Part shown: positions 45,801 to 58,800 of the stretch, piece by piece
Position numbering within the stretch: the first letter of the stretch is position 1
How the letters are laid out: each line of letters opens with the position of its first letter
Assembly: GCF_037038585.1 (NCBI RefSeq)
Contig: NC_092526.1
Span: 38,701,501 to 38,765,500, forward strand
Length of the DNA stretch: 64,000 nt
Direction of reading: 5' to 3'
From: Patagioenas fasciata
Lineage: Eukaryota > Chordata > Aves > Columbiformes > Columbidae
Position numbers and translations under genes: made by a program
Notes under the pieces: model-generated
Told to the model about the DNA's origin: nothing
Database searches by the model: none
The model's input: the letters and a program-made list of their open reading frames with translations, nothing else

Positions 45801-48800
45801 GAGAAGAAAAAGAGCCAGCTGAATTTTAATCTGAGAATCAGTCAGCTTCTCTAATATAAACAGGCTAGCCCTGTGCTCCAGCTGCTGATGGTGTGCTTTT
45901 TCTAATGGAGGTGACATCCTTCTGACATTGTTTTATGTAACACAGAAGAGGGCATTTAACTAACAAGAGAACCAGTGTGTAGTTACTGGGACGTTTCTTC
46001 AGTGCTGTGTCTGTTCATGCTTTTGGAATCACTTGCCTGATGAAATTTGTAGCTAATTAGGAATGAAAGGACTATAGTAATTTTCTGAATTGGAAGCAAC
46101 ATTCCTGGGAAGAAGATACTCTTGAATTCAAAAGTTACACCAGGAAAGTCCAGGAAGTAAATGCAGCATAGATCTTGTGACAGAAGTGAGGCGGAGCCAA
46201 AGGCTTCTATGGTATTATCAATGTTTTCTTGAAATATTAAAGTTCCTTTAATCACCCTAAATACTCAATTTGTTATTGTCCAAAAGTATATTTATTTGAT
46301 TTTTTCTTTTTTTAAACCAAATTCCAAGTGGTTAGCCACAGAACTGGGTTTAAGCACCCTAGAATCTCTTTAAAATCACCTCTTTGCTGTACATGGGTCA
46401 TTAAGCAGCTATACATGGGCTGATTAACTAAAAATATCCATTAAGAACATGAAGAGAAGGCACGGAATCCCCCAGTTTTAATCACATATACTGTAAGGGT
46501 TTTGATCTGCACACAAAGGAGCGGCCTCGTTGTTACCGCACGGAAACAGTTAACAGGGTTGTGCTGGTGCTGCCGGTCCCGCTGACATCAGTGGGAGCTG
46601 AAGCAGTAAACAGAACAGCCATGACTGTTCATCCTGTGCTGGGGGATCGCAATAAAATGCTGGTCAGATGGAGAGCAGCGAAGCTGGTAAGGAACTTTAA
46701 ACTGTAGAAAAATCACTCTGAAGATGTTTAAATGTTCGGGTAGATACAGTGCTGCATTTGCAGATCTTTCTGGAGAGAAGGATCCTGTTTATACCTTGCA
46801 CAGCAATGCTTCAAAATAATTAGCATTTTATAGGAATGAAATTAGCTGCAGTATCTTTTTATTCAGGAGTCTCTTTGCTATAGTTAATCAAGAATGACTG
46901 TACAAGTTCTTAACAACTTCAGTTTTTTCTTAGAAAATAACAAAACAAAAAAACCTCAAAAAACGTGAACTTCTGGATGCATTTTATTCTGAGTTACTGT
47001 TTTTAATAGAAACTGAGCAATTGAGATTTGCTGTAGTCATTTATAAATAATTTCAGGTTAAGGTATTGACTTATTCCAATACTAGGGTGAGTGTGAATAT
47101 TTTTGCAATTATTTTCAAGTATTAATATCCTAGAGGGCATTCTGAAATGAGACTTCAGAGCTTTCTAGAAGGCTGTTACAAGGTTCAGATAATAAACCTA
47201 AATCGCTTCTTTAAAAGATGTTTTCCTTCTCAGAGAACTTTGATAGGTTCTTGTAAACACAGAGGATGGTATTTAAAATGTCAGTCGGAGCAAGTGATCT
47301 GGCATCAGAAACTCCTGCTAGGGGAGAAGAGTGCAAGGGCAAGAAATTATACACACTATAACTTCATGAAGTGCAAACATATTTGAACATTTCCCCCTCT
47401 GATGGGGTTTTGTGTTGTGACGTGAATGTTGATATATCGTGGAAGAAATGAATATTACTCTCCCTTCCCTTCCAGACAATCGAAGGAAAGTAGAACCACC
47501 TCTCGGAGGTCATGATCCTCGAACAGCAGTTCAGTTGAGAAGCCTCAGCACCGTTTTAAAGCGCCTCAAAGAAATCATGGAGGGGAAGAGTCAGGTACTA
47601 CTTCTGAGAGATTTGTAGGCTAAACTATCTAAAACTTGAACTGTTACTGGTTTTCTCGAAGCTTCGTTTTTACATACATCATGGGGATATTTTCAGATGC
47701 TTGAAGGATGAGTGAATAAACTCAAAACTCACTGTGTGAATGCAGGGGAAACAATTCAAGTGGATGCTGACTTTTGACTTGTCAAACATCTGTCATATTG
47801 TGGGAGTGAAACTTTGCAGTTGTTTAGCATCCTGACCTTGAACCAGATGTTCTCATTGTAGACTCCTTCCTGCTTCTGTATTACCTGATTTTTATTGTTT
47901 TTTTTTCCCCTTCAAGGCTAAGCATGAGCAGGTGAAACACATTGGCTGTCACAAATAGTAGTGAGAATTCTGAAGATGAATTAAATTTGCTACTTAGTGT
48001 GGTAATGATCAGTCAGCAATATTTGCTTGAAAGGCTTGTCCTGTTAATCAGTTGTAATTTGTCTGGATAAGGGTTTGGTGGTTGCTACTGACTTGCTGAT
48101 TTCAACTCCTCCTGCTGTATTGGACCATGCCCTTAAGGGCAGGAGCTAGTTGAGAAAAGAAGCCGCAACTATTTATAAGGGACGCTATAAATAGCTGTGT
48201 CTGGGAGCAAGACACGGACAAGCAAAAGTATGTTTAATTAAACTCAGTGAAGAGGAAAAAGGCTTTTGGCTTGGTAGCTTTTACAGATAGACTTTGAGTA
48301 GACTCAGCTTTCAGTGCTATTCTGCTTGTAAGAGTAACTTTGCTTTGGTGGAAAGGGTGATATTTTTGAGGGTGAACCAAAAGCCTTTCATTGCAGTACG
48401 CAGGGCACTGAGTGTGTCCCCTAGTAATATTTCATTTTGTGGCAGCTTCTGAAGGCCCTGGAGATTTTCAGCAGTCTTTTGAGGCAATTGGAGAAGTGCT
48501 CACACACACAGAATGCAGCAGTAAATGAATGTGTTTAGATCTTTTGCTGAAAGCGATGTGTTAATTGTCAGCATGCTGACTCGAGGACCAGCCACTCTCT
48601 TGGTGGCAGAACCAGAGGCTTGGCTTGTCCTGTAGAGCCACGGCAAGAGCTGTAAATCGTCATCCCCTGCAGCTTTGCAGCAGTTCCTTGGCAAAGCTCC
48701 TCACTGCATCTTTCCAAGCTTAGTGTTCATTTAAAAATTTCTAGGCTCTCTTGAACACTAAGCTGCCTCGAGCAGTCTTTGACCTCTTTCTGTATGAGTT

Positions 48801-49821
48801 TTCTTGTAGGAAGACAGCATGAGATCATAGCTGTTTTGGTGTGAAAATTGGGCTAGTAGCTATGTCGAACTTCACTTTGTAGGCATCCAAAAATAAACTC
48901 CAGTTCAAGGTATGCCTTTTTGGTTATGTGAAAAGCAGAGTATGGTTCACCTTTCTTCTCCGTGGTTACTCTCTTTCAGGTTGTTTTGAAAAAATTCTTG
49001 CAGCACTTTCTTTTTCTACGAAAAATGCAGAGTATTCAGTCCCTCTGAAAAGGCCTAACAAACACTGCACACTGGCAAAGAGTGTTTCATGGGCAGAGCT
49101 GTCTTGTGACCACTAGCAGTTGTCTCCGTCTGTGGTAATTGTAGTTGGTGTGCTCAGAATCATAATTGAGAGATTTGTCTTGCTCTGTTCGTAGCCGCAA
49201 CACCAAAAGGAACTTTTAACTACTTGTTTTCAAGTCTTAAAAACAGACAAAAATTCCTGTGGCTGCACCCATGCTGTAAACCAGTAAATGTCATTATCTG
49301 CTGAATGTGTATTCCACAGTTGTCTTCACATAGCAGTTAACCTAGAATTTTGAAACATCATCAATCTGGGACAGACTCTTACAACTGCTTACTGAGGTTT
49401 TGAAGAATTTGATCATATAACAAAACTTTTTACATGTACCTATGATCCTTTCAAAGTACATCCCAGTGTTAGCTGTTGAAATGATCTTCCTGCACTGATA
49501 AATCCTGATAACTTGATTTACCCCTGGATAACAGCTTCACCAATGTGTGGTGTGTGTTTTTAAAAAACTGTGCTAGTTGAGGGCCTGTCATTTGCTCAGG
49601 GCAAGTGAGAGGGAAGAGCCAACAGTACTTCATATGTTTGCTTCTTCTTGACCTTTATCTACAGCTCATGGTAGTTTTATCTGCTTTGCTTCCATCTTGT
49701 ATGCAGAATGCAAAGGCTTACTAGATTTATTCTTGCAGCTAAAAACTCACTCAGCCTTCTGGTTCCTTATAAAACCATATGAAAAATCCTTTTAGTGCAT
49801 GTGTGTGCTTATACACAAGAG

Positions 49822-49854
<33 letters not shown>

Positions 49855-52800
49855 GTGCACAATCTACAAAGCAATCATGAGTCTAAACATGCTTTTTCAT
49901 TTACAAAAGAGAGGTTTTTTTTCTCTGCTGCCTTCCCTTGTAGGACAGTGACTTGAAGCAGTACTGGATGCCTGACAGCCAGTGCAAAGAGTGCTACGAC
50001 TGCAGTGAGAAATTCACCACTTTCCGGCGGAGGCACCACTGTCGACTTTGTGGGCAGATCTTCTGTAGTCGATGCTGCAATCAGGAAATCCCTGGAAAAT
50101 TCATGGGCTATACAGGTAGGGTTTATCCGTTGAGATGCAGAACATTCTCTGTGTGCTCAGCGCTGTTTGTAGTACTGCATTTTAGATTCTGGCATCTGCT
50201 ATAGAATGCTGAACCGGTCTCTGGTGGGCTTAGAAATAAGCAAAAAAGAATCACAGGAGTTAATTTTGTCAACTTCTTTGTGCACAATGATAGATTATGC
50301 CATGCCGCTTATTTTCGCCAACAGTATGTCCATGAAGACAAAACAAATATGGCCACTACTTAACAAGGATGTTCACTGCGAAATGTGTGCTCAAGTGAAA
50401 GCTGCTCTTAGTAATGGTAGTTTTAAAATGTAATGAGCTAGATGTTCTAATTGAGGGTCAGGGAGGTTCTTTCAAATACCGGTTACCAAACTCAAGACAT
50501 GTCCTGATGGAGGTGATGCTTTCCAGACATCAGCTGGTACGTCATACCTGACTGGCTACTGTTGTACCATGATATCAGTGTGCACATGTACTCTCTCTCT
50601 CCCTGCCCTCACAACCTGCCTCTCTTTCTGATCATGTGTTATGCATCATTAGACTTGGAGAAATCCCCTGAGTGTATAATTATCTGGGGTTTTGCTCTTT
50701 TTAAGGGAATATGAGAATTAAACGTGTAAAGAGGTTTTGAAACAGGAAATCCTTCTTTTCCCACTGCGACACACCTCTGATCTTGCAGGAACAGAGCGCT
50801 ATTTGTTCCTGTTCACTTACACTTTCTGGTTCCCCTTTCCATAGGGGATCTCCGAGCCTGCACTTACTGCCGCAAAATAGCCTTAAGCTACGCGCACTCC
50901 ACAGACAGTAACTCCATTGGAGAAGACTTAAATGCTCTGTCGGATTCTGCATGTTCTGTGTCAGTGCTGGACCCTGGGGAACCACGCACACCGGTTGGGA
51001 GCCGGAAAGCCAGCCGCAACATCTTTCTGGAGGAGGATCTAACCTGGCAAAGGTAAACTGAATGGCTTCATGCTGAGCTCGGGGATCTTAACTGTGTTCT
51101 CAAGCTGGTGCTTTCCGTCTAGGAAACTTAGAAGTGTGTCTTCTGTAAAAAGAATCTAATTCTGTGCTTGCTTATAAAGTTCTTCAAGTTGAAATGTGGA
51201 AACTTTTCTAGTGGAGTTTTATATTATTTGTAGTTCTTCCTTCAGACTATTGAATCAGTGATTCTATACCAGCGACAGAGCAGGCTTTTAGCTTCAAAGT
51301 TTAAAAAGACAGAACCAAAAGACGTTCCTTCTAACCACCAGTGTGTTGAGACAAGTCAATGTAACGCTGATGCTTTACCTGTCAGGTTTTGGATTGGGCA
51401 AGAGAATCTGAGAGGTGCTGTCTATGTAAATAAGAGAGAAATGGTGGAAGTAACCACCTGTTTCAGCTGAAATGGGATTGAAAGGAGAGCTATAAAGGTT
51501 CTCTGATCTCTTTTCAAAGTATATTTCTTTTTCTTACTCTCGAATGAGGGGATCTTTATTTTTGGAAGACGAATAAAACAACACTGTACTAGTTCTCAAC
51601 TATGCAAGTTAATTTCTGAGGGCCTCAATTTAATTTAAGGTAGGGGGAGGAAGAAATAATCAGATGTGTGTGTGTGTGTTTGTGCTCATTTCCCTAAAAC
51701 AGAAGAACAGGCAGGTGTGAAACTACTGAGGAGATCTGGAGTCGGAGCCTGTCTTTAACGAGGGGTGGTGTTAGTTGTGTGCCTCTCCCAGCAGATCTCT
51801 TCTAGTGGTTCTGACAGGATTAAAAGAAAAATCTCAAAACCATCTGTCTTCAGAAAATGCCCTGACTCTTGCTTTGCATGTTGCTTTTCGGAGCATGGTA
51901 CTCCTGTATGGAAGCAATTAAATAATCAGCTTTAGGCCTAAATAAATGAAAGTACTTCTGGTTTAATGTCATGGTCAGCTAAAGCAGTAATGTTGCAACG
52001 CTTGGGATAAATATTACAAAATTTTGAACTAGGGAATAAGTATGTGTGCTCGGAATGCTTCTCTTCAGGCCTATGAAATAATAGAAGGTATCATTAGTTC
52101 TGTCTTCTAACGTGTTATTAGTATCTTTATTACAGAAATTCAACAGCTTGGAGACATAACGTGAAGAAAGGTTTTGTATCTTTATTTTGGGCAGCTTGTA
52201 GCACTCGAGAAAAGTACTGCCCGTCTTGGAAGTGTGATAACTGTCTATACTGGAACTCTTACGTCTTGTTGGGAGTCACTGAGTAAACATGGGCTGCTTT
52301 TGTTTGTGAGAGGGAGAAAGACTGAGATTAGGTAGTTTATGGTTGCTTTAGGAGAATTAATATTTTCTTGAGTGCTTGTTGCTCTTCAAATGTAAAACTT
52401 TGCAGTGGGCTACAGTGCGCTCTTTTTTTAAATACTTGGATTACGAAGATGATACGTTGGGGAGATGGGGACAATGCCTCTGCCTCCAAAGCATGGAATA
52501 GCAGCCTGTAAAGGAGAATGTGTAAGAAAGGGATAAAGGGGGAGAGGGCAGGAAGGCAGGATAATAGGAGAAGTGGAAAGAGGCTGTATTGTCCAGCACT
52601 TGAGTCTGAAGGGAGAAGACTTGAGCACTGTCCTCCAGATATCATCGGCCTATAGGTGGGGTAAGATTTCCGTGTTTCATCATCGATTCAACAATCGTGG
52701 GTGTGATGAGATGTAACATTACAATTAACTGTATTTTGATTCTAGATGTTCTGAGGCTGCTGCATGCGGCAAACCTCTCAAACATCTGTAACATGCTACT

Positions 52801-55800
52801 TTTCCTTGCAGTTTGATTCACCCCGACTCCTCAACTACCACGTTGTCTGCACGCCTTGGGTCTGTCCAGGAGGATGCAGGGAAGTCACCAGCTAGGAACA
52901 GGTAAACTGATTATATCTAAGTATTTTCTGTTCTGGATGCACTCCTAGCACATTCTTCACTGTAAAGCCTGTATTTTGGTGTTTATTTTTACTGAGCATG
53001 CTGTTTCATGTCTAAAATGGAACACCCCACTACCCATATGTAATGGTAAGGAGAGACCATCCATGTGCATATTCTTATTAATAAATGTACTGCTTTTGAG
53101 GAACCTGCTGAGTCAGTCAAACAGAGGTGGTGGTAAAGAGGACAGAAAGTGAAGGAAGTGGCTAAGAAAGGTAGAGTTCTGAGGAAGCTGAAGAAAAGGG
53201 ATTAACAGAGCCATGGTAGTGAGAGGCAAAGACTGAGGTCGTTGAGGAGCAGGGGTGTAGATTTTGCTTGTTTTGTGGAGTCTTTCCCACCTCCCCGCTC
53301 TATCTGTTCCCTCTGCTCTTCCATTAAGTAGGATCTTGTTTCAGTTACCAGGCTTCCTTAGGCTAAAATCCCATCATAGGTCTTTATGCAAGAGTGTTAA
53401 AATGAACTTGGAAATGTTCCTGAGAGCTTTCGTATAAAATGTGAATGCTTGAGCTTAATCCCACTCAGTAGGCTGGTATTAGAAGAACAAGTAATTACCA
53501 CTTCACAGTGTTTCTGCTACGGTTCTGGTTACATATCTGCAGTTAAATTGGGGGAATAAAGGTGAGGCAAGGATCTGAGGAACAGAGCAAAGATAATCCA
53601 AATTTCAGTGTTGGAGTCAGGAGATATTCAGAAAATTCTTTGCGTTGGTGTTACAGGAATGCAGAATGTTTAGCAGTTTGGAGGCATTTGGCAGGACCAG
53701 CGGAAACGGGGGAACTCAGCTGAGAAGGATGCTGAGTGTGGTGTTCAGGAAACAGACTCACCTGTGTGATGGGGTGGTTAGGAGGAGATGCACACGGACT
53801 GTACAGCTGGGAACCAGAGATCTCGCCTAGGGGGAGTAAAATACTGGGGAATAAACTAGTACCAAAAATCAATTCTAGGCAAACATGGCAAGGAGTCCAG
53901 TTAAAAGTTCAATGCTAAATAGCTGCAGTGACGTCAAGAAATGTCTGAAACCTTGAGGATGCTCTTTTGCTTCCCGTTTGACTTGATCTTGTCTATTTTA
54001 AAAGGCCTTTGCTGTTTGCTCACACGTGCAATAGTCGGAGGGTTCCAAGCTGGACCTGGCAGGCCCAAGCTGCTCATTCAGGTTAAAATTTAACTCTCTG
54101 GCTATTCCTGACCTAATCATCGTACTTACCTGTCTAGACTCACGTTCGAGAAGTAAGGTTAAGATATAACCTATCTGTGTCAAAATTCTGAACCTGCGGA
54201 AACCAAGCTATTGGCTTTGGGCTAAGCAATGCTGGTGTTTAGGTCTTCTCAAAGCAGCTGGAGCTTTGAAACAAGTTTGACCATGCCTCTTTCTAAATGA
54301 CATGAAGCAAAAAAGGTACAGGTTGAGTGCATTTTGGTGTAGGTAGCAGAAGTTACTTAGTATTATTTGTTTTCCCTGTAGGTGGGGCATATGTGTTGTT
54401 TTTTTCCTCAGACTGGTTATTTATGGCGAAAAAAATGGCACAGCAGTCCAATATTGCAAGCAGAGGGATTTGAACTTCTCCATTGCAGGTCCCCCTAAAG
54501 GACAGGGATTTTCATTGCAAAATCTCCCCCTCTGGTTTTAGAAAAGATAAATGAAGTCCAGGGTGTAACTGGTGCTGATAAAGACACAGATATGAAATCT
54601 GACTGTTCTAACTCTTGCTTACTGCCCTTTTACACAAGTTAAAAACACCTACTGCTTACAGATAGGTGGCTCAGTTAAAGTAGCTGTTGTGCAACAACTG
54701 GGAGGAGTGTTTAATGATGGGCTTGCATGTCAGCATTATCTTCCACATGAGAATGATTTCTGTTAAGCTGCATAACTCTGCTGGTTCTAACTTTGTTTAA
54801 CTTGAGAACATCTGAACAGTAGAAGACTGGCAGAGTTTTAGCTTGCATTGAGTGCTTGACTATGGCAGAAAGTTTTTGCTTATCGCCCCTAGATGTATGT
54901 GGATGTAGTGCCAACGTAGTTTCCTCTGTTTCTGCATAAATGACTAAAAAGGACCTAACTAAAACCCTTTACCAGCCCATTGTTCATCCTGAAGATACAG
55001 AGGAGGAATCAGCATTGACTTTTGAGACTGTCGTATCTTCAGTGCCCACTTCCTTGCAGTACAAAAGCTGAAATAGAGTAGCATTGCTATTTCATGTCTG
55101 GGCTCCGCCACATCATCCACTGAGAATTCTTGGGAACAATTAGTGTCTGTTAGCCAGTTAGCAAGCTCTGTGATGTTATCTGAGTTTCCTTCCAAAGACT
55201 AGAGGCTGACAACAGTTTCCATTGCTGAGACTGCTGCAAGCCTCTTGAGTCAGTTCAGCATTGGCATTTTGAGCTTCCCTGTTGCTGTGTGCAGAAGCAT
55301 TTTCCATCCTCACTCCTTGGAGCACTGGTAACACAAATAGCACACACTATGTGCTTTTTGCTGCTGAAGTGAGAAGTTGCACTCTGGTTATTCAGAGGCT
55401 TTGTCTAGTTGTGGGATATTGGAGCAGAGGGTATCTGGAAACTTGCGTTTGCATTTGTTGCTTTGCAATGATTGTTGCAAAATGGTGTGTTTGTGCTGCA
55501 GTACATAACCAGGATTTCGTAACAGCTGGCCTGAGATCAGGCAGATGCTCCATATCGCAGTACAAGGAAGATCGTCAGCTGGAGTGACCCCCAGCTTCAG
55601 CAGACAGTGTAGCCACCCTTGGGAACAGGTGCTCAAAATTCCAGACTCTGCAGATGGTCAGCTGTGTATTCCAGAGACCTGAGGAGAGGGAATTTTAAGT
55701 GGTTCAAGGAGATGGGGAAATGTCAGTGCCCTGTTACAGGGATCCTGGTGCTGGCCGCCCTTCCTGTCATCTGTTTTACCTCAAAGCTACGGGAGCTTCT

Positions 55801-58800
55801 AATTACCCAGCATCCAATCCCTTCCCCACTCTATACAAATGCAGACATATATATTGCTGTGCCTAAACTTAGTTCTAACTGCTTCCTACAAAGAGTTTCA
55901 CAAAAGTCTGTGTTTAAATTAAATGTTCCAAAGCAATACACTTACTTCCTAGGGATCCTTTCTTCTGCTTTGACAGGGGAGGAAGCGTTAAGTCTGTATT
56001 GAAGAGAATGAACAAAGTCACAGGTTTAAGTTCATTTTTAGCATGCTACAAGGTCAATGCCTACTCTGGGGAGGTGTTCATATGATCATATGTTTGTATG
56101 ATGAACACTTATACTTCAATTCTTCTCTCCTCTACTACAGGTCAGCCAGCATCACTAACCTGTCACTGGACCGCTCAGGTTCACCAATGGTCCCTGCCTA
56201 TGAGACATCCGTCAGCCCCCAGGCCAGTCGCACACATATGAAGGCAGAGACCAGTGAGGATGAGCGCAAAATCCTTCTGGTACCTTTCAGACTTGTGGTT
56301 GTCCTGTTCTGTGAAGGCAATGAAGTTTACCTTTCTTGAGTCACACAGCAGGAGTACATTGCTGCCTTTGGATATTAGGGAAAAATTCTTCACAGAAAGT
56401 GTTGCCAGGCATTGGAACAGGCTGCCCAGGGAAGTGGTGGAGTCGTCATCCCTGGAGGGGTTTAAAAGGCGTTTAGATGAGGTTCTTAGAGACATGGTTT
56501 AGTGCTAGAGTTAGGTCAGGTTATAGTTGGACACGATGATACTGAGGGTCTCTTCCAACTGAAATTATTCTGTGATTTAAAAGCTCTTGTCTGAGCACTC
56601 ATACCTGGACCCTTCCTCCTGGTACTGTAGGGATGGAGTATATTGACGCTGCTTTGGACAATTCTGTCTTCCTGAAACAAGTCGTAATTTCATGTGGTGT
56701 TCCCATAAAGGTGTTTACAGTTTCCATCTTGGAAAGTGTGCTATGCATCGTGGAGTTGGTGCATGTGGCTTCTTGTGGGTTAAACCCTGCAATGGATGCA
56801 GCTATAATGCAATGACCTGATTCTGTATTTCTCCATGTTCAGATTTTCCCTTTCATAGGCTGCGTAATCGGAAACTTTAAATGGCTGCCCCAAGGTGGGT
56901 GCACTATGATGAATGAATTTAAGCTGTTACAGCTTACTGGCCCCTCCTCTTGTTTGCAGAATAAATATAACATTTTGTAGAAGGTTGTAGTGACGTACTT
57001 GTTTGAAGAAAAGCCAAAGTGCCACAGTGTTCTGTGTAATCCAGTTATCCCCCCCTGACAGCAGTGTTGTAGGTGGCAGTTACTGGACAATGTTCAGCAG
57101 AAAACAGTGTTTTTTTTTCTTTGAGGGTGAGGAAGTGTTTCCAACAATTGAGGTAAAGAAGATGCAGAGAAAGGAGGAGAGTGTTTTTCACACATTGAAA
57201 GGTTAAAGATTGCAAATTTAGAATCAGGAAGACTAATTTCTGTGTTGTCAGGTATTTTCCTGCTGTCAGCAAAGCGCATACAAGTATTCCTGAGGGTGCA
57301 GAAACACTATAGTTCCTGCTCAGTTGCACAAGTCCTTCGTGCTCTGTGAATGGATAACCACGTGAAGGAGAAACATTCTTAAGGCACATCTTTACACCAC
57401 CTTGCCCAGCGTGTGTATGTTACTGTAGGAAAAATGAAATTTTAAATGCTATGAACACAACTTGGACCAAGATGATCAAGTCCCAGTGCACTTCAGCTTC
57501 ACATGGTTTAATTTGTGTCTGTTCCTTTCTTGGGGAAAGAGATGGTTTGTAGTATTGCTTCTGTTCAGCTAAGAGCAGAAGATGCGGTGTCAATTAATGT
57601 AGGATTTTTTTGTGAATTCCCACTGTTGGTTTAATGCACTTTGCACGTGGAGCTGACTCTATATCAGGAGTTAAAGTTTAATGTGTTCCATTCAGAAGAT
57701 TAATGAACTTTGCTCATGAAATGAAAGTTAGGGGAGGATGTATGTACAGTGAAGTAAGCACATACTTCTGTGAACTAGAGGTCAAAATCCTTTAGTTGAA
57801 AGGATTTGCTGTTTTCTGCCAGTTTGTCCAGTTTACTGAATTCACCATGTGAATGAAGGGTAAACTACAAAGCAGTTGAACTGTGGAATCACCAGTAGTA
57901 TCAAGTCTTATGATGCTGTGACATATTCTGTTACTGATCCATTTGACTCTATAGCTGGTATGGAAGGAGAGCTGCTGACATTGGTTTTAGGATAATACCC
58001 AGGATAGACAGTCCAATTACAGAAGCAGAGCAACACTCTTGAATCTCAGGGCACCTTTGGGAAGTGCAGTAATGTGGGTCTGACAGTTAACTGGAAAGCT
58101 GAAGCCAGTTAAAATTTAAATAAAGCATCTTTTTTGTGTGTGTGTTTCTCCTCTCCTTATTTTTCTTCTTCAACAAAAATCGAATGAGTGAGGCATTCGA
58201 GGCAGTGAGCTGCAGTGCCTCTTCTTCACCCCTTGGGGTGCTCTGTTCTCTCTCAAAATAATCCCAGATCTGAGGGTACCCACTTTTTTTTCTTCCTTAT
58301 TCTCAACTCTATATGAAAGGAAGGATATAAAGAAACTGGTCTCATGTCTGCTGTTTCTGTTTACATCTTTGCGTAGGTTGTGCAGAATGGCTTAGATTTT
58401 ATGCTTGTTTGTGGAGGGCTCTTGATCTAGAAGCTGATCTGAGAGCACAGGCGGATGCCCTTAAAACCAGTGGTAAGGTCAGACTACTCAGTAACTTGCA
58501 TATCTCCCTTTCCAGGACTCGGTCCAGCTGAAAGACTTGTGGAAGAAAATCTGCCACCACAACAGCGGGATGGAGTTTCAAGACCATCGCTACTGGCTGC
58601 GGACGCATCCCAGCTGCATTGTTGGAAAAGAGCTGGTCAACTGGCTCATCAGAAATGGGCACATAACCACAAGGTAACCCTGAGGCTTTAGGACAGCAGG
58701 TGTCATCTTTCTCTGTGACAGGAGGTTGTGAATTTTAGCTGATATAGGATATCTTAGATGCAGAGATAGACCCCTTTGCAGGGAGATGAGAAAGAAGGAA

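Noticed and set aside
50206-50433. 75-codon plus-strand frame after the FYVE exon
   Set aside because: Entirely intronic, not in phase with a usable acceptor/donor pair, and absent from the PIKFYVE family sequence.
52337-52645. 102-codon minus-strand frame
   Set aside because: Antisense within a PIKFYVE intron over a purine-rich stretch. The Ser/Leu/Pro-rich translation is typical of reading a GA-rich tract backwards.
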